Shown here: in pieces, positions 44,539 through 53,560 of the stretch
How positions within the stretch are numbered: position 1 is the first letter of the stretch
Layout of the letters: every line of letters begins with the position of its first letter
From: Bradyrhizobium sp. CB1650
GTDB taxonomy: Bacteria; Pseudomonadota; Alphaproteobacteria; Rhizobiales; Xanthobacteraceae
Assembly (NCBI RefSeq): GCF_029761915.1
Contig: NZ_CP121695.1
Coordinates: forward strand, 8,275,501 to 8,339,500
DNA: 64,000 bases
Direction: 5' to 3'
Notes under the pieces: model-generated
Told to the model about the DNA's origin: nothing
Databases searched by the model: none
Seen by the model: the letters and a program-made list of their open reading frames with translations, nothing else
Position numbers and translations under genes: made by a program

Positions 44539-45465
44539 CTAAGCCGACTTCCGCTGCGACCTGGCCGCCGGCTTTTTCGCCGCCGCTTCCTTCGGCTTCT
44601 TGCCCGCGATCGGCATCAGCATCTCCTTCTGGCCGGGCGACGCCTTGCGCGGCTTCTTGGCCGGTTTCTTCGAAGCCTTGCTCTCCGCCGCGCCGCCGCC
44701 GACGCTCCGGCGCAGCGCTTCCATCAGGTCGACGACGTTGCCGGCGGCGGGCTTCTCCGTCGCCGTGATCGGCTTGCCGGCGCGCTTCTTGTTGATCAGG
44801 TCGATCAGCGCGGTCTCGTAGTGATCCTCGAACTTCTCGGGATCGAACCGCCCCGCCTTCTGGTTGACGATGTGTTTCGCCAGATCGAGCATCTCCTTGG
44901 TGACCTTCACGTTCTGGATCTCGTCGAAATATTCGGCCTCGCTGCGCACCTCGTAGGGATAGCGGAGCAGCGTGCCGACGAGGCCCTTGTCGAGCGGCTC
45001 GAGCGCGATGATGTGCTCGCGGTTGGTCAGCACGACCCGGCCGATCGCGATCTTGTCCATCTCGCGGATGGTCTCGCGGATCACCGCGAAGGCGTCGTGG
45101 CCGACCTTGCCGTCGGGCCGCAGGTAGTAGGGGCGGATCAGGTAGCGAGGGTCTATGTCGGCCTTGTCGACGAATTCGTCGATCTCGATGGTGCGCGTGG
45201 ATTCCAGCGCGACCTCCTCGAGCTCCTCCTTGGTGACCTCGATGAAGGTATCCTTGTCGAGCATGTAGCCCTTGACGATGTCCTCGTTGGGCACCTCGTC
45301 GCCGGTGTCGGCGTCGACCTTGAGGTACTTGATGCGATGGCCCGTCTGCCGGTTGAGCTGGTTGAACGAGATCTTCTCGCTCTCCGATGTCGCCGGGTAA
45401 AGCGCCACGGGACAGGTGACGAGGGACAGACGCAGGAAGCCTTTCCAGTTGGCACGCGGGGCCAT
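44539..45465 (-). CDS. ku: Ku protein (non-homologous end joining)
   Basis: A 308-residue bacterial Ku homodimer subunit. The family pattern is clear: WKGFLRLSLVTCPVALYPAT at the start, TGDEVPNEDIVKGYMLD, IDEFVDKADIDPRYLIRPYY, and LTNREHIIALEP. The C-terminal 60 residues are Lys/Ala-rich, as in the extended DNA-binding tails of rhizobial Ku. Ku holds broken DNA ends and recruits LigD-type ligases. A truncated ligase start lies at 41709-41838, so any working ligase must be elsewhere. Confidence 0.95.
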   Translation of the reverse strand: MAPRANWKGFLRLSLVTCPVALYPATSESEKISFNQLNRQTGHRIKYLKVDADTGDEVPNEDIVKGYMLDKDTFIEVTKEELEEVALESTRTIEIDEFVDKADIDPRYLIRPYYLRPDGKVGHDAFAVIRETIREMDKIAIGRVVLTNREHIIALEPLDKGLVGTLLRYPYEVRSEAEYFDEIQNVKVTKEMLDLAKHIVNQKAGRFDPEKFEDHYETALIDLINKKRAGKPITATEKPAAGNVVDLMEALRRSVGGGAAESKASKKPAKKPRKASPGQKEMLMPIAGKKPKEAAAKKPAARSQRKSA

Positions 45466-45616
45466 GTACGCAGAACTCCGGTTCGGGGCGGCCTGGATTC
45501 AAGACGAACGGCGTGCGCCAGTTCCGACAAGCATGGGCCGCCTGGTCACGAGCAGCGCCAAAGGAATCCGCCGCCCACCCTTGGACTCTGCGAGAACGGA
45601 AAAGGAACATGTCGCC

Positions 45617-45820
45617 ATGCCCGCTGCACCCCAACCGTTCGCGCCCGCCGAGGGCGATCTCGAGTTCGCCGGCGACCAGGCGATCGAGGCCTGCGGCGGG
45701 GGCGCCCGAGAGACGGTGAAGGCGCTGCTCGTCGCGGTCGACTTCCTCGAGGCTAAGGTCGACGAGCTCAAGGGCGCGGTGCCGAACGGTTATGCGCGCG
45801 GAGGCGCTGTCGCGGAAACC
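45617..45820 (+). pseudogene. N-terminal part of a small hypothetical protein
   Basis: It starts MPAAPQPFAPAEGDLEFAGD and QAIEACGGGARETVKALLVA and reaches NGYARG, which resembles a short Bradyrhizobium protein that would then end within about 30 residues. Here the frame stays open to 46468 through sequence antisense to other genes, so the true end is probably lost. Confidence 0.4.
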
Positions 45821-45955
45821 GGGCTGCGCCGGCGCGGTCGCCTTTTCGCGGACCGGAGACCCATCCAGCGGCGACTTCGGGGACGCCAAGGTCATCCGGA
45901 AGTTCGGCGAGGTGCCGGACGATCTGGGTGCGCTTTGACGGGCGGCGGCTTCGGT

Positions 45956-46123
45956 TCACTCGTCGCTTGGACCGGCCGCATCTCTCGGATCGAGCAGGTT
46001 CAGCGTCGTCTCGATCTGGGCGAGGAGCGTCTGAATTTCCTCTCGCTCATTCGGCCCAGGATCGCGCTCCAGTCGCTCCAGGAGCGCCTGCTTCCGCGCG
46101 AGCAGCTTTGCCACCGTCGACAT
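45956..46123 (-). CDS. Hypothetical helical protein, 55 residues
   Basis: It starts MSTVAKLLARKQALLERLER and has NEREEIQTLLAQIETTLNLL, an all-helical, coiled-coil-like small protein. A GGGAGG ribosome site decides the ATG at 46123 over one at 46144. Function unknown. Confidence 0.6.
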   Translation of the reverse strand: MSTVAKLLARKQALLERLERDPGPNEREEIQTLLAQIETTLNLLDPRDAAGPSDE

Positions 46124-46144
46124 CGCGCCTCCCACGTTTGGCAT

Positions 46145-46405
46145 CTACAAACGAGGTGGTGCGCCCACGACGAAGTTGCCAGTCCTGGCTCTGCGAGGCC
46201 GGACCGTATGGGGTCGATTTTTGCGGGCCACGATTTCGCCGGCGGCCGCAACGCGGCGTCCACGGGCGGCGGCATCGTGCAGCGGATCGTCGTCGCAGTC
46301 GCGGCAGACGTAGCGCTCCCCGCCTCTGGCCGTCTCGTCGCGCACAAGCTTCATCGACTGCCCGCAGTGCGCGCACGGCTTCCGGATCGGATGCAGCAAC
46401 GACAA
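46145..46405 (-). CDS. Small zinc-ribbon protein
   Basis: CAHCGQSMKLVRDE...YVCRDCDDDPLHDAAAR shows two C-x-x-C pairs (a zinc ribbon) in the first 45 residues, typical of short uncharacterised Bradyrhizobium proteins. No ATG is available (TTG at 46405), and the arginine-rich C-terminus looks unlike relatives, so the ends may have changed. Confidence 0.5.
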   Translation of the reverse strand: MSLLHPIRKPCAHCGQSMKLVRDETARGGERYVCRDCDDDPLHDAAARGRRVAAAGEIVARKNRPHTVRPRRARTGNFVVGAPPRL

Positions 46406-46523
46406 CCGGCTTCCCCTGCCGCGCTTAGATTATTGCCGATCGCTGCGCGGACACAAGCGAGCTCTTGACGCGAATCGCGCCACACAATCAAATCCAGCTT
46501 CGGTGATGTTGTGGGGTGGCGTC

Positions 46524-46721
46524 ATGGAAGAGTTCTACAGCGGCTTCGCGCAGCGGGCGCGCGATCTGGCGGAGAAGGCGGACCCGTTCACACGAAGCCG
46601 GCTGCTCGACCTGGCCAAAAGGTACGACGCCAAGAGCAAACCCGGCGGCAGCGCCCGGCCGCTGCTGCCGCCGCGCACCACGCCGCCGGCGACACTGTTC
46701 GCCGGCCCGGGCGAGGCATGA
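46524..46721 (+). CDS. Hypothetical protein, 65 residues
   Basis: It starts MEEFYSGFAQRARDLAEKAD then PFTRSRLLDLAKRYDAK, a helical segment of a type common in small Bradyrhizobium proteins, with a proline-rich tail. Its stop overlaps the next start (ATGA), which supports both genes. Confidence 0.6.
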   Translation: MEEFYSGFAQRARDLAEKADPFTRSRLLDLAKRYDAKSKPGGSARPLLPPRTTPPATLFAGPGEA

Positions 46722-46825
46722 GGAAAGTCGGCTCCGCCGAGGTCAAGTGCGACGCCTGCAATGGCGCTGGGCACCCCCTAGCAGCCGAACGCCCTCACGG
46801 CGACCGCGGTCGCAACGATCGCTGA
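46718..46825 (+). CDS. Short DnaJ-type zinc-finger protein, truncated
   Basis: MRKVGSAEVKCDACNGAGHP carries a C-x-x-C-x-G-x-G repeat like the DnaJ cysteine domain. Relatives have a second such repeat after about 20 residues. Here the frame departs after GHP and ends at 46825, so the second half is lost. The opposite strand of this end reads RIDAGRVKAADWPECCSAIV, possibly the end of another decayed gene. Confidence 0.45.
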   Translation: MRKVGSAEVKCDACNGAGHPLAAERPHGDRGRNDR

Positions 46826-46958
46826 GCAGCACTCGGGCCAATCGGCGGCCTTGACGCGGCCAGCGTCGATCCGGACCGGTCTGTTCGTGAACTAACGATC
46901 GCTCCTGCCGTTGTGCCGCATCCGGCCCGCCTTCGACTGCATGCGCCGAGGGACGACC

Positions 46959-47177
46959 ATGAGGATCGATTCGCGCCAGCATTGCGATTCAGGCAGCACC
47001 GAGGATCGAACCTACCTCGAGTCGCTGATCCGCGAGGATTTCGAGCGATGCCACCCCGGCGAGACGCAAGATCTCAAGCGGCGCGCGTCCTTTTCGAAGG
47101 AGGACAGAGGCCTGCTGCGGGACTGGATGGCGGTAGCAGCGGATCGCGCCGCGGCCGCAGCCACGGCCAAGGCATAG
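46959..47177 (+). CDS. Hypothetical protein, 72 residues
   Basis: The product includes TEDRTYLESLIREDFERCHP and FSKEDRGLLRDWMAVAADRA, ending in an alanine-rich tail. It looks like a real soluble helical protein by composition and its place in a row of small genes. No family is recognised. An upstream start at 46911 is possible. Confidence 0.5.
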   Translation: MRIDSRQHCDSGSTEDRTYLESLIREDFERCHPGETQDLKRRASFSKEDRGLLRDWMAVAADRAAAAATAKA

Positions 47178-47228
47178 GCACCGTTGCGGGCCCGGACAAG
47201 GATCGGAGGCTCACAACGTTCAACCCGG

Positions 47229-47612
47229 CTAGACTCCCATATCGAGCAGCTGCGACACGGCGGCAGCCAATTGCGCCGGCGCAAAGGGCTTCTCGATCAG
47301 GACGCTGCCGTCGACGCCCTGCGATTTCCAATCCGGGGCGCTGGCGCTCGTCATGTAGACCACGGGAAAGCCGGGCGTGATCTCCCTGATCCGCCGCGCC
47401 AGCTCCCAACCGCTGATGCCATCACCCAAGTTGACGTCCGTCAGCAGCGCCCGACACCCCTCGCGGCCGTCGCAAAAGGTGGACAGGGCCGCCTCCCCCG
47501 AAGAGACCGAGCAGGCCTGGAAACCGCCGTCCGACAAGGCGTCCTCGATGAGGCTGCAGATCAGAGCTTCATCCTCCACAACCAGAACACGAACGGCATC
47601 ACTCACTTTCAA
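47229..47612 (-). CDS. Single-domain response regulator
   Basis: A 127-residue CheY-like receiver without an output domain. VLVVEDEALI has the acidic pocket, LLTDVNLGDG has the phospho-acceptor Asp (about residue 59), VVYMTSASAP the conserved Ser/Thr, and LIEKPF the Lys. Rhizobiales often pair such regulators with HWE-type kinases. A kinase of that class lies at 50818, but they are not adjacent. Confidence 0.88.
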   Translation of the reverse strand: MKVSDAVRVLVVEDEALICSLIEDALSDGGFQACSVSSGEAALSTFCDGREGCRALLTDVNLGDGISGWELARRIREITPGFPVVYMTSASAPDWKSQGVDGSVLIEKPFAPAQLAAAVSQLLDMGV

Positions 47613-47682
47613 GCCTCCTCGGCGATCGACGCAGGCTGTCTAGCGTGAGGACGGGTGCGTTGGCCCCGAGCGTCGTCCCGCC

Positions 47683-48045
47683 TCAAGCCACTGGCACACC
47701 GTAATAGGCATTCACGGAGCGCGCGGTGGCGGGATCGCTCCAATTCCAACTGCTCTCGTCGGCGTATTTGGGGGCGCCGCGGAGCTGGTCCTGGGTGATG
47801 CCGGTGACGTAGCCGCCGAGGTCGGTGTCGTATTTCAGCGCCTGCCAAGGCAGCGGGTAGTGATCGTCGCCGATGCCGAGCAGACCGCTGAAGCTGAGCA
47901 CCGCGTACGACACCTTGCCGCTGACCTTGCCGATCATGATGCGCTCGATGTAGCCGACCTTCTGCCCGTCTGCCCCGTACACGTTCGTGCCTTCGACCTT
48001 GTCGCTTCCGATGAGACTGAATGTCTCGCGATCTTCCATGGCCAT
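47683..48045 (-). CDS. PRC-barrel domain protein
   Basis: A 120-residue protein with the PRC-barrel pattern: SLIGSDKVEGTNVYGADGQK, then VGYIERIMIGKVSGKVSYAV and GIGDDHYPLPWQALKYD. AGGAGG decides the ATG at 48045. Small PRC-barrel proteins are frequent among general-stress genes of this group and their role is unclear. Confidence 0.85.
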   Translation of the reverse strand: MAMEDRETFSLIGSDKVEGTNVYGADGQKVGYIERIMIGKVSGKVSYAVLSFSGLLGIGDDHYPLPWQALKYDTDLGGYVTGITQDQLRGAPKYADESSWNWSDPATARSVNAYYGVPVA

Positions 48046-48793
48046 GTTGACCTCCTGGATCTTGTCTTCAGGCAATCAACCGGTCGACGATGGCTCCGTT
48101 CCTGGCTTAAGCCTGTCCTCCCCATCGTCGGCAGCCTCGACGCCCTACCGTAGAAGGGCGCCCAGACTTGAGGTCCTGGGCGCAGCGGAAGTGTGAACGG
48201 GCCCAGGCCAGCTGGCGGTTCGCGCACGTCGGCGCTGGACCCGCGACGGTTCCGGAAGTCAGCCCGAAGTTCGAAGGAACGATGATCGTCGTACCCTATT
48301 GATTCGTGAGAGACCGTCGCCCGCCGTTGAACTACGGCGCCTGTCGCGGATCGCCAAAGGTCTCACGACCGCTATTCAGAACTAGCGCTCGCGAGGATAG
48401 CCAAAGGCGGCGGCCTCTCTCGGAATCCGCATCCTTCTCGGCGCAACCCTGAACTCGCCGCCCGAAATTAAGCGCGCGCGGTCCATCCTGTTATCGCTCG
48501 CCCTCATGATTATCCGGTCGGGAGCCGGCGGGACCGGACCATCGCAGCTTGTCGACCGCCAGCACGCCGATCCAATCCGAATCGATTCCCTCTGCTGCCG
48601 CGCTTCGGGTAGTTAGTCGAGGCGACGCGCGCACGCCGCCCTCGCGGTCGCGCGATATTCCTGCCGATTTGGCTAAACCCGTCATGCGCGGGGCGCCCAC
48701 GCTGTCCGAGCTTTTGGTCTAAGGAGCAAACCCTCGGCGCCCGCGTTTCCCTTATCTCTCACGGCGATCATTCACGCCTGGAGCGAAGAGGTC
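48046..48793. other. Intergenic region before pcm
   Basis: About 750 bases hold only weak frames (for example 48491-48700 -) with no ribosome site or motif. The promoters of the PRC-barrel gene and of pcm must lie here. I find no strong hairpin. Confidence 0.45.
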
Positions 48794-49456
48794 ATGCGCG
48801 CGGCCAAGGAGAGCAAACGGTCCAAGAGGTCCCGCTTCCTTCGCGACGCGATGGTCGACGTCCAGATTGCCAGCCGCGGCATTCGCAGCAAGCGGGTCCT
48901 GCTCGCGATGCGGCAGATCCCCCGCGAAATCTTCCTTGAGCGGCGGTTCGCGGGGGCCGCGTACGTAGACAGTGCCGTGCCGATCCCGAAAGGACAAACC
49001 CTCTCTCAGCCCTACATCGTCGCCAAAATGCTCGAGGCTGCAGCGATCGCGAAGTCCGACCGGGTGCTGGAGATCGGCGCAGGTTCAGGTTATCTGGCGG
49101 CCCTCGCCGCCAATCTCGGCCGGGAGGTTTGCGCGGTGGAGCGCCATGAGGCATTGGTGCAGCGCGCCCGATCGCGCCTTCGGCATCTCGGTTGCCGCAA
49201 CGTGGATCTGCGCCATGGGGACGGGACCGCGGGATGGCCGGACGGGGGCGAGTTCGACGTGATCCTGGTGTCGGCGGCGAGCGCGGAGATACCCGCGGTT
49301 CTCAAGACGCAACTAGCTCCGTTGGGACGACTGCTCATCCCGCTCGGCAATCCCGACGGTGTGCAGCGGCTGACGAAGCTGACGCGCGGGCCGGACGGTC
49401 GGTTCGTCGAAGAGGAGATCGAGGAGGTGCGCTTCGTTCCGCTTGTGTCCGACTGA
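48794..49456 (+). CDS. pcm: Protein-L-isoaspartate O-methyltransferase
   Basis: A 220-residue SAM-dependent repair enzyme that methylates isoaspartyl sites in aged proteins. PKGQTLSQPYIVAKML is the Pcm-specific segment, VLEIGAGSGYLAALA is the SAM-binding motif I, and FDVILVSAAS and LIPLGNPDGVQ are later motifs. Its length is typical. It belongs with the stress genes around it. Confidence 0.92.
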   Translation: MRAAKESKRSKRSRFLRDAMVDVQIASRGIRSKRVLLAMRQIPREIFLERRFAGAAYVDSAVPIPKGQTLSQPYIVAKMLEAAAIAKSDRVLEIGAGSGYLAALAANLGREVCAVERHEALVQRARSRLRHLGCRNVDLRHGDGTAGWPDGGEFDVILVSAASAEIPAVLKTQLAPLGRLLIPLGNPDGVQRLTKLTRGPDGRFVEEEIEEVRFVPLVSD

Positions 49457-49660
49457 GGGGCGGAGCAACAGAAGCCGTTTGCGAGCAAAAGAGCGGCGAC
49501 AAGAAGAAGCGCAAACGCCTGCGAATCGGCTCAATCGGATCACCATGAGCCGAAAACAGCGTGAAATCGTGCGTTTTTCCTATCCCTCGTGGCCTGTGCC
49601 CTCAGTATTGTAAGCGACTTCGCCGTGGTCTACCGGATCGGCTCACGCCTTCGAGGAGAG

Positions 49661-50553
49661 ATGTTTCAGGACGCATCGAATCTAGCAGCGATGGCCGAGG
49701 CGCTGGCCCAGTCGGCAGACTACCGGGTCCTGCGACGCCTGGTCCCGTGAACCGAGTTCACGCCGGCCGGCGGACAGGCAACCAAGACCGGGATCCTTCT
49801 GGACACCGAGCCGACCGGTCTCGATCATAGCAAAGACGAGATCATCGAACTCGGGATGGTCAAGTTCGACTATCTGCCGGACGGCCGGATCGCTGGCGTC
49901 AGGGACACGTTTTCCGCCTTCAACGAGCCCTCGATACCGATCCCGCCGGAGATAACCGCACTGACCGGCATCACCGACGACATGGTGGCCGGTAAGAGGA
50001 TCGACGAGACTGTCGTCACCGCCTTCGCCGACGATGCGGTGATTGTCATCGCGCACAACGCGGGCTTCGACAGGAAATTCGCGGAGCGCTACTGGCCGGT
50101 CTTCGAGCGCAAGGCCTGGGGATGCTCGACGACCGAGGTCGATTGGCGGAGGCACGGCTTCGAAGGCTCGCGGCTCGGCTACCTCTTGAGCGGTGCCGGA
50201 TTCTTCCACCAGGCGCACAGAGCGGTCGAAGATTGCCACGCTCTGTTGGAAATCCTTGCATTCGAACTGCCGACGACGGGCGCGTCGGCGCTTGCGCTCT
50301 TGCTCGAGACCGCCCGCAGGAAGACGGTCCGGGTCTGGGCGGAGCATTCTCCGATCCCAAGGACGCCTTGAAACGACGCGGCTACCGCTGGTCCGATGGA
50401 AGCGACGGCCGTCCGAGATCATGGTACATCGACGTCTACGAGACTGCGGTCGACGATGAGGTCGCCTTTCTGAAGACGGAGATCTATCTGGGCGATGTCG
50501 AGCCGCGGCTGCAAACGTTGACCGCCTTTACCCGCTTTTCTTGCCGCGCCTGA
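49661..50553 (+). pseudogene. 3'-5' exonuclease, stop codon and frameshift
   Basis: AGGAGAG precedes ATG 49661 (MFQDASNLAAMAEALAQSAD). An in-frame TGA at 49748 breaks LRRLVP-TEFTPAGGQATKTG, where an Arg codon (CGA) would be expected. Downstream is a DEDDh exonuclease core: GILLDTEPTGLDHSKDEIIE (ExoI, with Thr-to-Pro beside it), VIVIAHNAGFDRKFAE and HRAVEDCHALLEIL. Near 50345 a shift separates WAEH from FSDPKDALKRRGYRWSDGSD. A shorter protein from ATG 49856 would lack ExoI. Confidence 0.75.
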
Positions 50554-50817
50554 GGCGGCCGGCCAAAGCAGAAACCAAGCCGATGAACGCGATTGGTCGG
50601 CCGTTCTTCGTCGTGAGCGACGGCAGCGCCTCCTTGCCTCGGAGTTTTGTGTATCGTGCTGTGCCGCTTCGCGTGCTTCAGTTCAATGGGGAGCTGTAGC
50701 GGAAGCATCGGTCGGCTGCCTGATCTAGCGTCCTGAGCGCCATAGGTTCTCAATCGGACGAACGTATTGTCCGTGGCAGCGTTGATAACACTACTACCGG
50801 ACGCGTAAGGCTGATCA

Positions 50818-51765
50818 ATGGAACGAATCCTCTACTTCCTTCCTGAGAAGCCGCAGCCTGCATGGGTCAGGTACGCGACAACAACTGTCGTAATGGCGCT
50901 CTGCATTGCGGTGCAAATCGGACTTCAAAATCTAACGGGCTTTGTTGGTCTCTTCTTCCTTCCGCCCGGCATTTTCGCGGCGGGCCTTATGTTCGACCGC
51001 GGGTCGTCTCTGTATGCAACTGCGCTTGGCGTGATGTTCGCATACCTCTCCAGCATCCCAGACGCACCGTATGTGGTGGCGGCCTCCATCTTCGCCGCGA
51101 CTGGAGCCGTCTTTGAACTCGTGGCCGAAGCGCTGCGGACCGAGATGGAAAAGGTCGTAAGGGCCGAGAAGGCCAAGACCGTTCTTCTTATGGAGCTGGC
51201 TCACCGCACCAAAAACAACCTGGCAATGCTATCTGCAATGATGCGACTTCACGCGAAGCATCCTGACGTGACGGCTTCAGAAGCGCTCCGCGAGATGGCC
51301 GAGCGCGTTCAGGTCATGGCGCAAGTATATGACCACCTCACGATACGCGCAGACCGGAAGGTCGTGGATGCAAGGGAGTACCTGACGGAAATCTGCCAGC
51401 ACCTCACCGCGTCGATCAGCGGAACGAGCCCGGTTGTCATCAAAGCCGATGCCGACGAGCTGTATATTCATAGCGAACAGGCCGTACCCATTGCGATCAT
51501 CGTCAACGAACTTGTGACCAACGGCCTTAAGTATGCCTTTCCGGAGGGCCGCGCTGGTCTTATCCAGGTTACGCTGCGAGCCGGAGATGAAGTGGTTCTC
51601 TCCGTAAGCGACAATGGCGTGGGCGTGCACAGAGATCAACGTGAAGGCGTCGGCTCACGCATAGTGTCGCTCTTAGCCCAGCAACTCGGGGGGACGATAA
51701 CACGTGAGAATAATCTCGGGTCTGGCTGCAGCGTGACACTTCGTATGCCGAAGCCGGCCATCTAA
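50818..51765 (+). CDS. Membrane sensor histidine kinase (HisKA_2/HWE type)
   Basis: A 315-residue kinase. Four hydrophobic helices in residues 18-105 form a DUF4118-like sensor. The phospho-acceptor His129 lies in LAHRTKNNLAMLSAMMRL, typical of HisKA_2. The ATPase has NELVTNGLKYAFPE, SVSDNGVGV and VGSRIVSLLAQQLGG. No response regulator is adjacent. The single-domain regulator at 47229 is a possible partner. Confidence 0.88.
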   Translation: MERILYFLPEKPQPAWVRYATTTVVMALCIAVQIGLQNLTGFVGLFFLPPGIFAAGLMFDRGSSLYATALGVMFAYLSSIPDAPYVVAASIFAATGAVFELVAEALRTEMEKVVRAEKAKTVLLMELAHRTKNNLAMLSAMMRLHAKHPDVTASEALREMAERVQVMAQVYDHLTIRADRKVVDAREYLTEICQHLTASISGTSPVVIKADADELYIHSEQAVPIAIIVNELVTNGLKYAFPEGRAGLIQVTLRAGDEVVLSVSDNGVGVHRDQREGVGSRIVSLLAQQLGGTITRENNLGSGCSVTLRMPKPAI

Positions 51766-51802
51766 GTCTATTTTCATAGCGGGCAGACGATCAGCTCGAT
51801 GT

Positions 51803-53338
51803 TCAGGGCTCGTTCGAGAAAGCCGCTTGATAGAGGCCCTCGATCTTCGTGACCTCGTCTGACGTTAACTGGGAGAACTCGTTCTCACGGGCGCGCTTTG
51901 AAAGTCGCCCTTCATTCTGTTGCAAGAAGCCAAGGAGATTGTTGAGGGTCCGCTCCGGCATATCGATCATGTTTTCGATGCCTGCCCGGAATGTATCGAA
52001 GCTCCGCAAGAACCGGGTTTCCCTCGGAAGATCCTGTTCGATGGTCCTCTGGACGCATTCGTACAGAAATTCCGCATGCGGCGTTGCATCGAAGAAGCGG
52101 TAAAAGTCAGCGGTATCGTTCAGGACCTTGACATTGCCCTGTGGGGCCGGCTCCCATTGAACGCATGGAAGCAATCTGCTCGAGTAGCTTTCCAGCACCG
52201 CCTTGTATTCGCTGATCTTGTCGAGAATTGCTGCGGACACAGGAAAGTGGATCCCCGCCGGATTGAATCCCCGCCGCGCCAGAACATGGTGCATCAGGTA
52301 TCGATGAATGCGGCCATTGCCATCCTCGAACGGGTGGATGTAGACGAACCCGAATGCCAGCACGGCGGCTGCGATCATAGGATCAAGCTCATTTTCCGCG
52401 GCTTGATCGAATGCGATCAGCCCGCGCACGAGGGAGGCGATATCTTCGTGGCGTGCGCTGATATGATCCGGGATAGGCGTCTTCGTCTCGCGGTCATGCT
52501 GACCGACGAAACCACCTTCGTGACGGAAGCCGAGCTTCACGAAGCGCTCATCACCGATCACGATGCGCTGCAGGCGTAGAAACTCTGCCTCGTCGAGCGT
52601 GGCCCGTCCCGCTTCGCCGATGACCCTGCCCCACCGCTGGATGCGGTCCTGCGGCGGTCTCTCGCCTTCGATGACGTAGCTGGACTTCGAGTCCTTGAGG
52701 AGAAGGAAGGCCGCGGTTCGCGCGAGAAGATCCTTCGGAACCTGGCTCACGACGACACGGGCGCGCTCCTTCAGATCCTGCGCAATGAACTCCGTCAACG
52801 CTGCCGTCTTGAAAACGAGCGGGCAGAAGTCCGGTGTTCCTGGCAGATTGTTGCGCACCCGATGCCGTGCCGAATTCTGCCCGGAGCTCGCGTATTGGAG
52901 TTCGGCATCGACGGCATCGACATAGGAGACCTTGTCTGCCGCAGGCAGGTTGAGTTGGCGCGCCAACAGCCATTCATAGAGAAACCAGATGCGGCGCGTA
53001 TAGAGCCCGGTCGGCTTTTGCCGCACAAAGTCGGCGATCTCATCCTCGCTTGTTGTGAGGAAAAGCCGCTTCAGAATTGCAAGGTCGAGGCCCTCATTCT
53101 TGAGAGCGAAGGTGAGATGTCCTTCAAGGGTTGCGTCTGGCGCATGGCGTGGCGTGTAGATGCGCCATTCCCCTTGCTCGACGATGCGGTGCTTCGTTCC
53201 GATGGCGGAGAGCATGAGCGGGACCGGGACCGAAAGGTCATAGGCGTCAATCAGCGCCGCGTAGCCCGCGGGGGTCGCGGCCTCCGGCAACCTCCGGTCA
53301 CGAAAAACAGTTACCGGTCCTGAAAACTTTATCTGCAT
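51803..53338 (-). CDS. Large Fic-domain protein
   Basis: A 511-residue protein. The N-terminal 200 residues resemble the DUF4172-like/helical extension of large Fic proteins. An inhibitory S-x-x-x-E-G motif is present as SYVIEG (220-225). The Fic core motif is HPFEDGNGRIHRYLMHH (335-351). A C-terminal winged-helix-like region follows. The family transfers AMP to protein hydroxyls. The convergent gene is the histidine kinase, and no antitoxin gene is present because inhibition is internal. Confidence 0.88.
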   Translation of the reverse strand: MQIKFSGPVTVFRDRRLPEAATPAGYAALIDAYDLSVPVPLMLSAIGTKHRIVEQGEWRIYTPRHAPDATLEGHLTFALKNEGLDLAILKRLFLTTSEDEIADFVRQKPTGLYTRRIWFLYEWLLARQLNLPAADKVSYVDAVDAELQYASSGQNSARHRVRNNLPGTPDFCPLVFKTAALTEFIAQDLKERARVVVSQVPKDLLARTAAFLLLKDSKSSYVIEGERPPQDRIQRWGRVIGEAGRATLDEAEFLRLQRIVIGDERFVKLGFRHEGGFVGQHDRETKTPIPDHISARHEDIASLVRGLIAFDQAAENELDPMIAAAVLAFGFVYIHPFEDGNGRIHRYLMHHVLARRGFNPAGIHFPVSAAILDKISEYKAVLESYSSRLLPCVQWEPAPQGNVKVLNDTADFYRFFDATPHAEFLYECVQRTIEQDLPRETRFLRSFDTFRAGIENMIDMPERTLNNLLGFLQQNEGRLSKRARENEFSQLTSDEVTKIEGLYQAAFSNEP

Positions 53339-53560
53339 TGGGCCAGATCCATGAAAAAGTTTCCCGTCCGTGATTTTCGTGCGCCATCACAACTGTGGGC
53401 TGAAATGCGATCCTATGCCACGAAAAACCTTCTCGTGATACAAAAAATATGAAAACTCTTCACCGAGCACGCGGTCGCGCTGTGCTCCGACGGAAACCGG
53501 CTTTGGATGGGCCAGTTTCTGGCACGTTCCGCGCCAATCGGCACGCCCTCAGCGACAATT

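Noticed and set aside
44425..45756. 443-codon plus-strand and 478-codon minus-strand frames over ku
   Set aside because: Both are shadows of ku in other frames; only the 44539-45465 frame has Ku motifs.
45416..46468. 350-codon plus-strand open frame
   Set aside because: Only the part after 45617 resembles a protein, and only for about 65 residues; the rest is antisense to two small genes.
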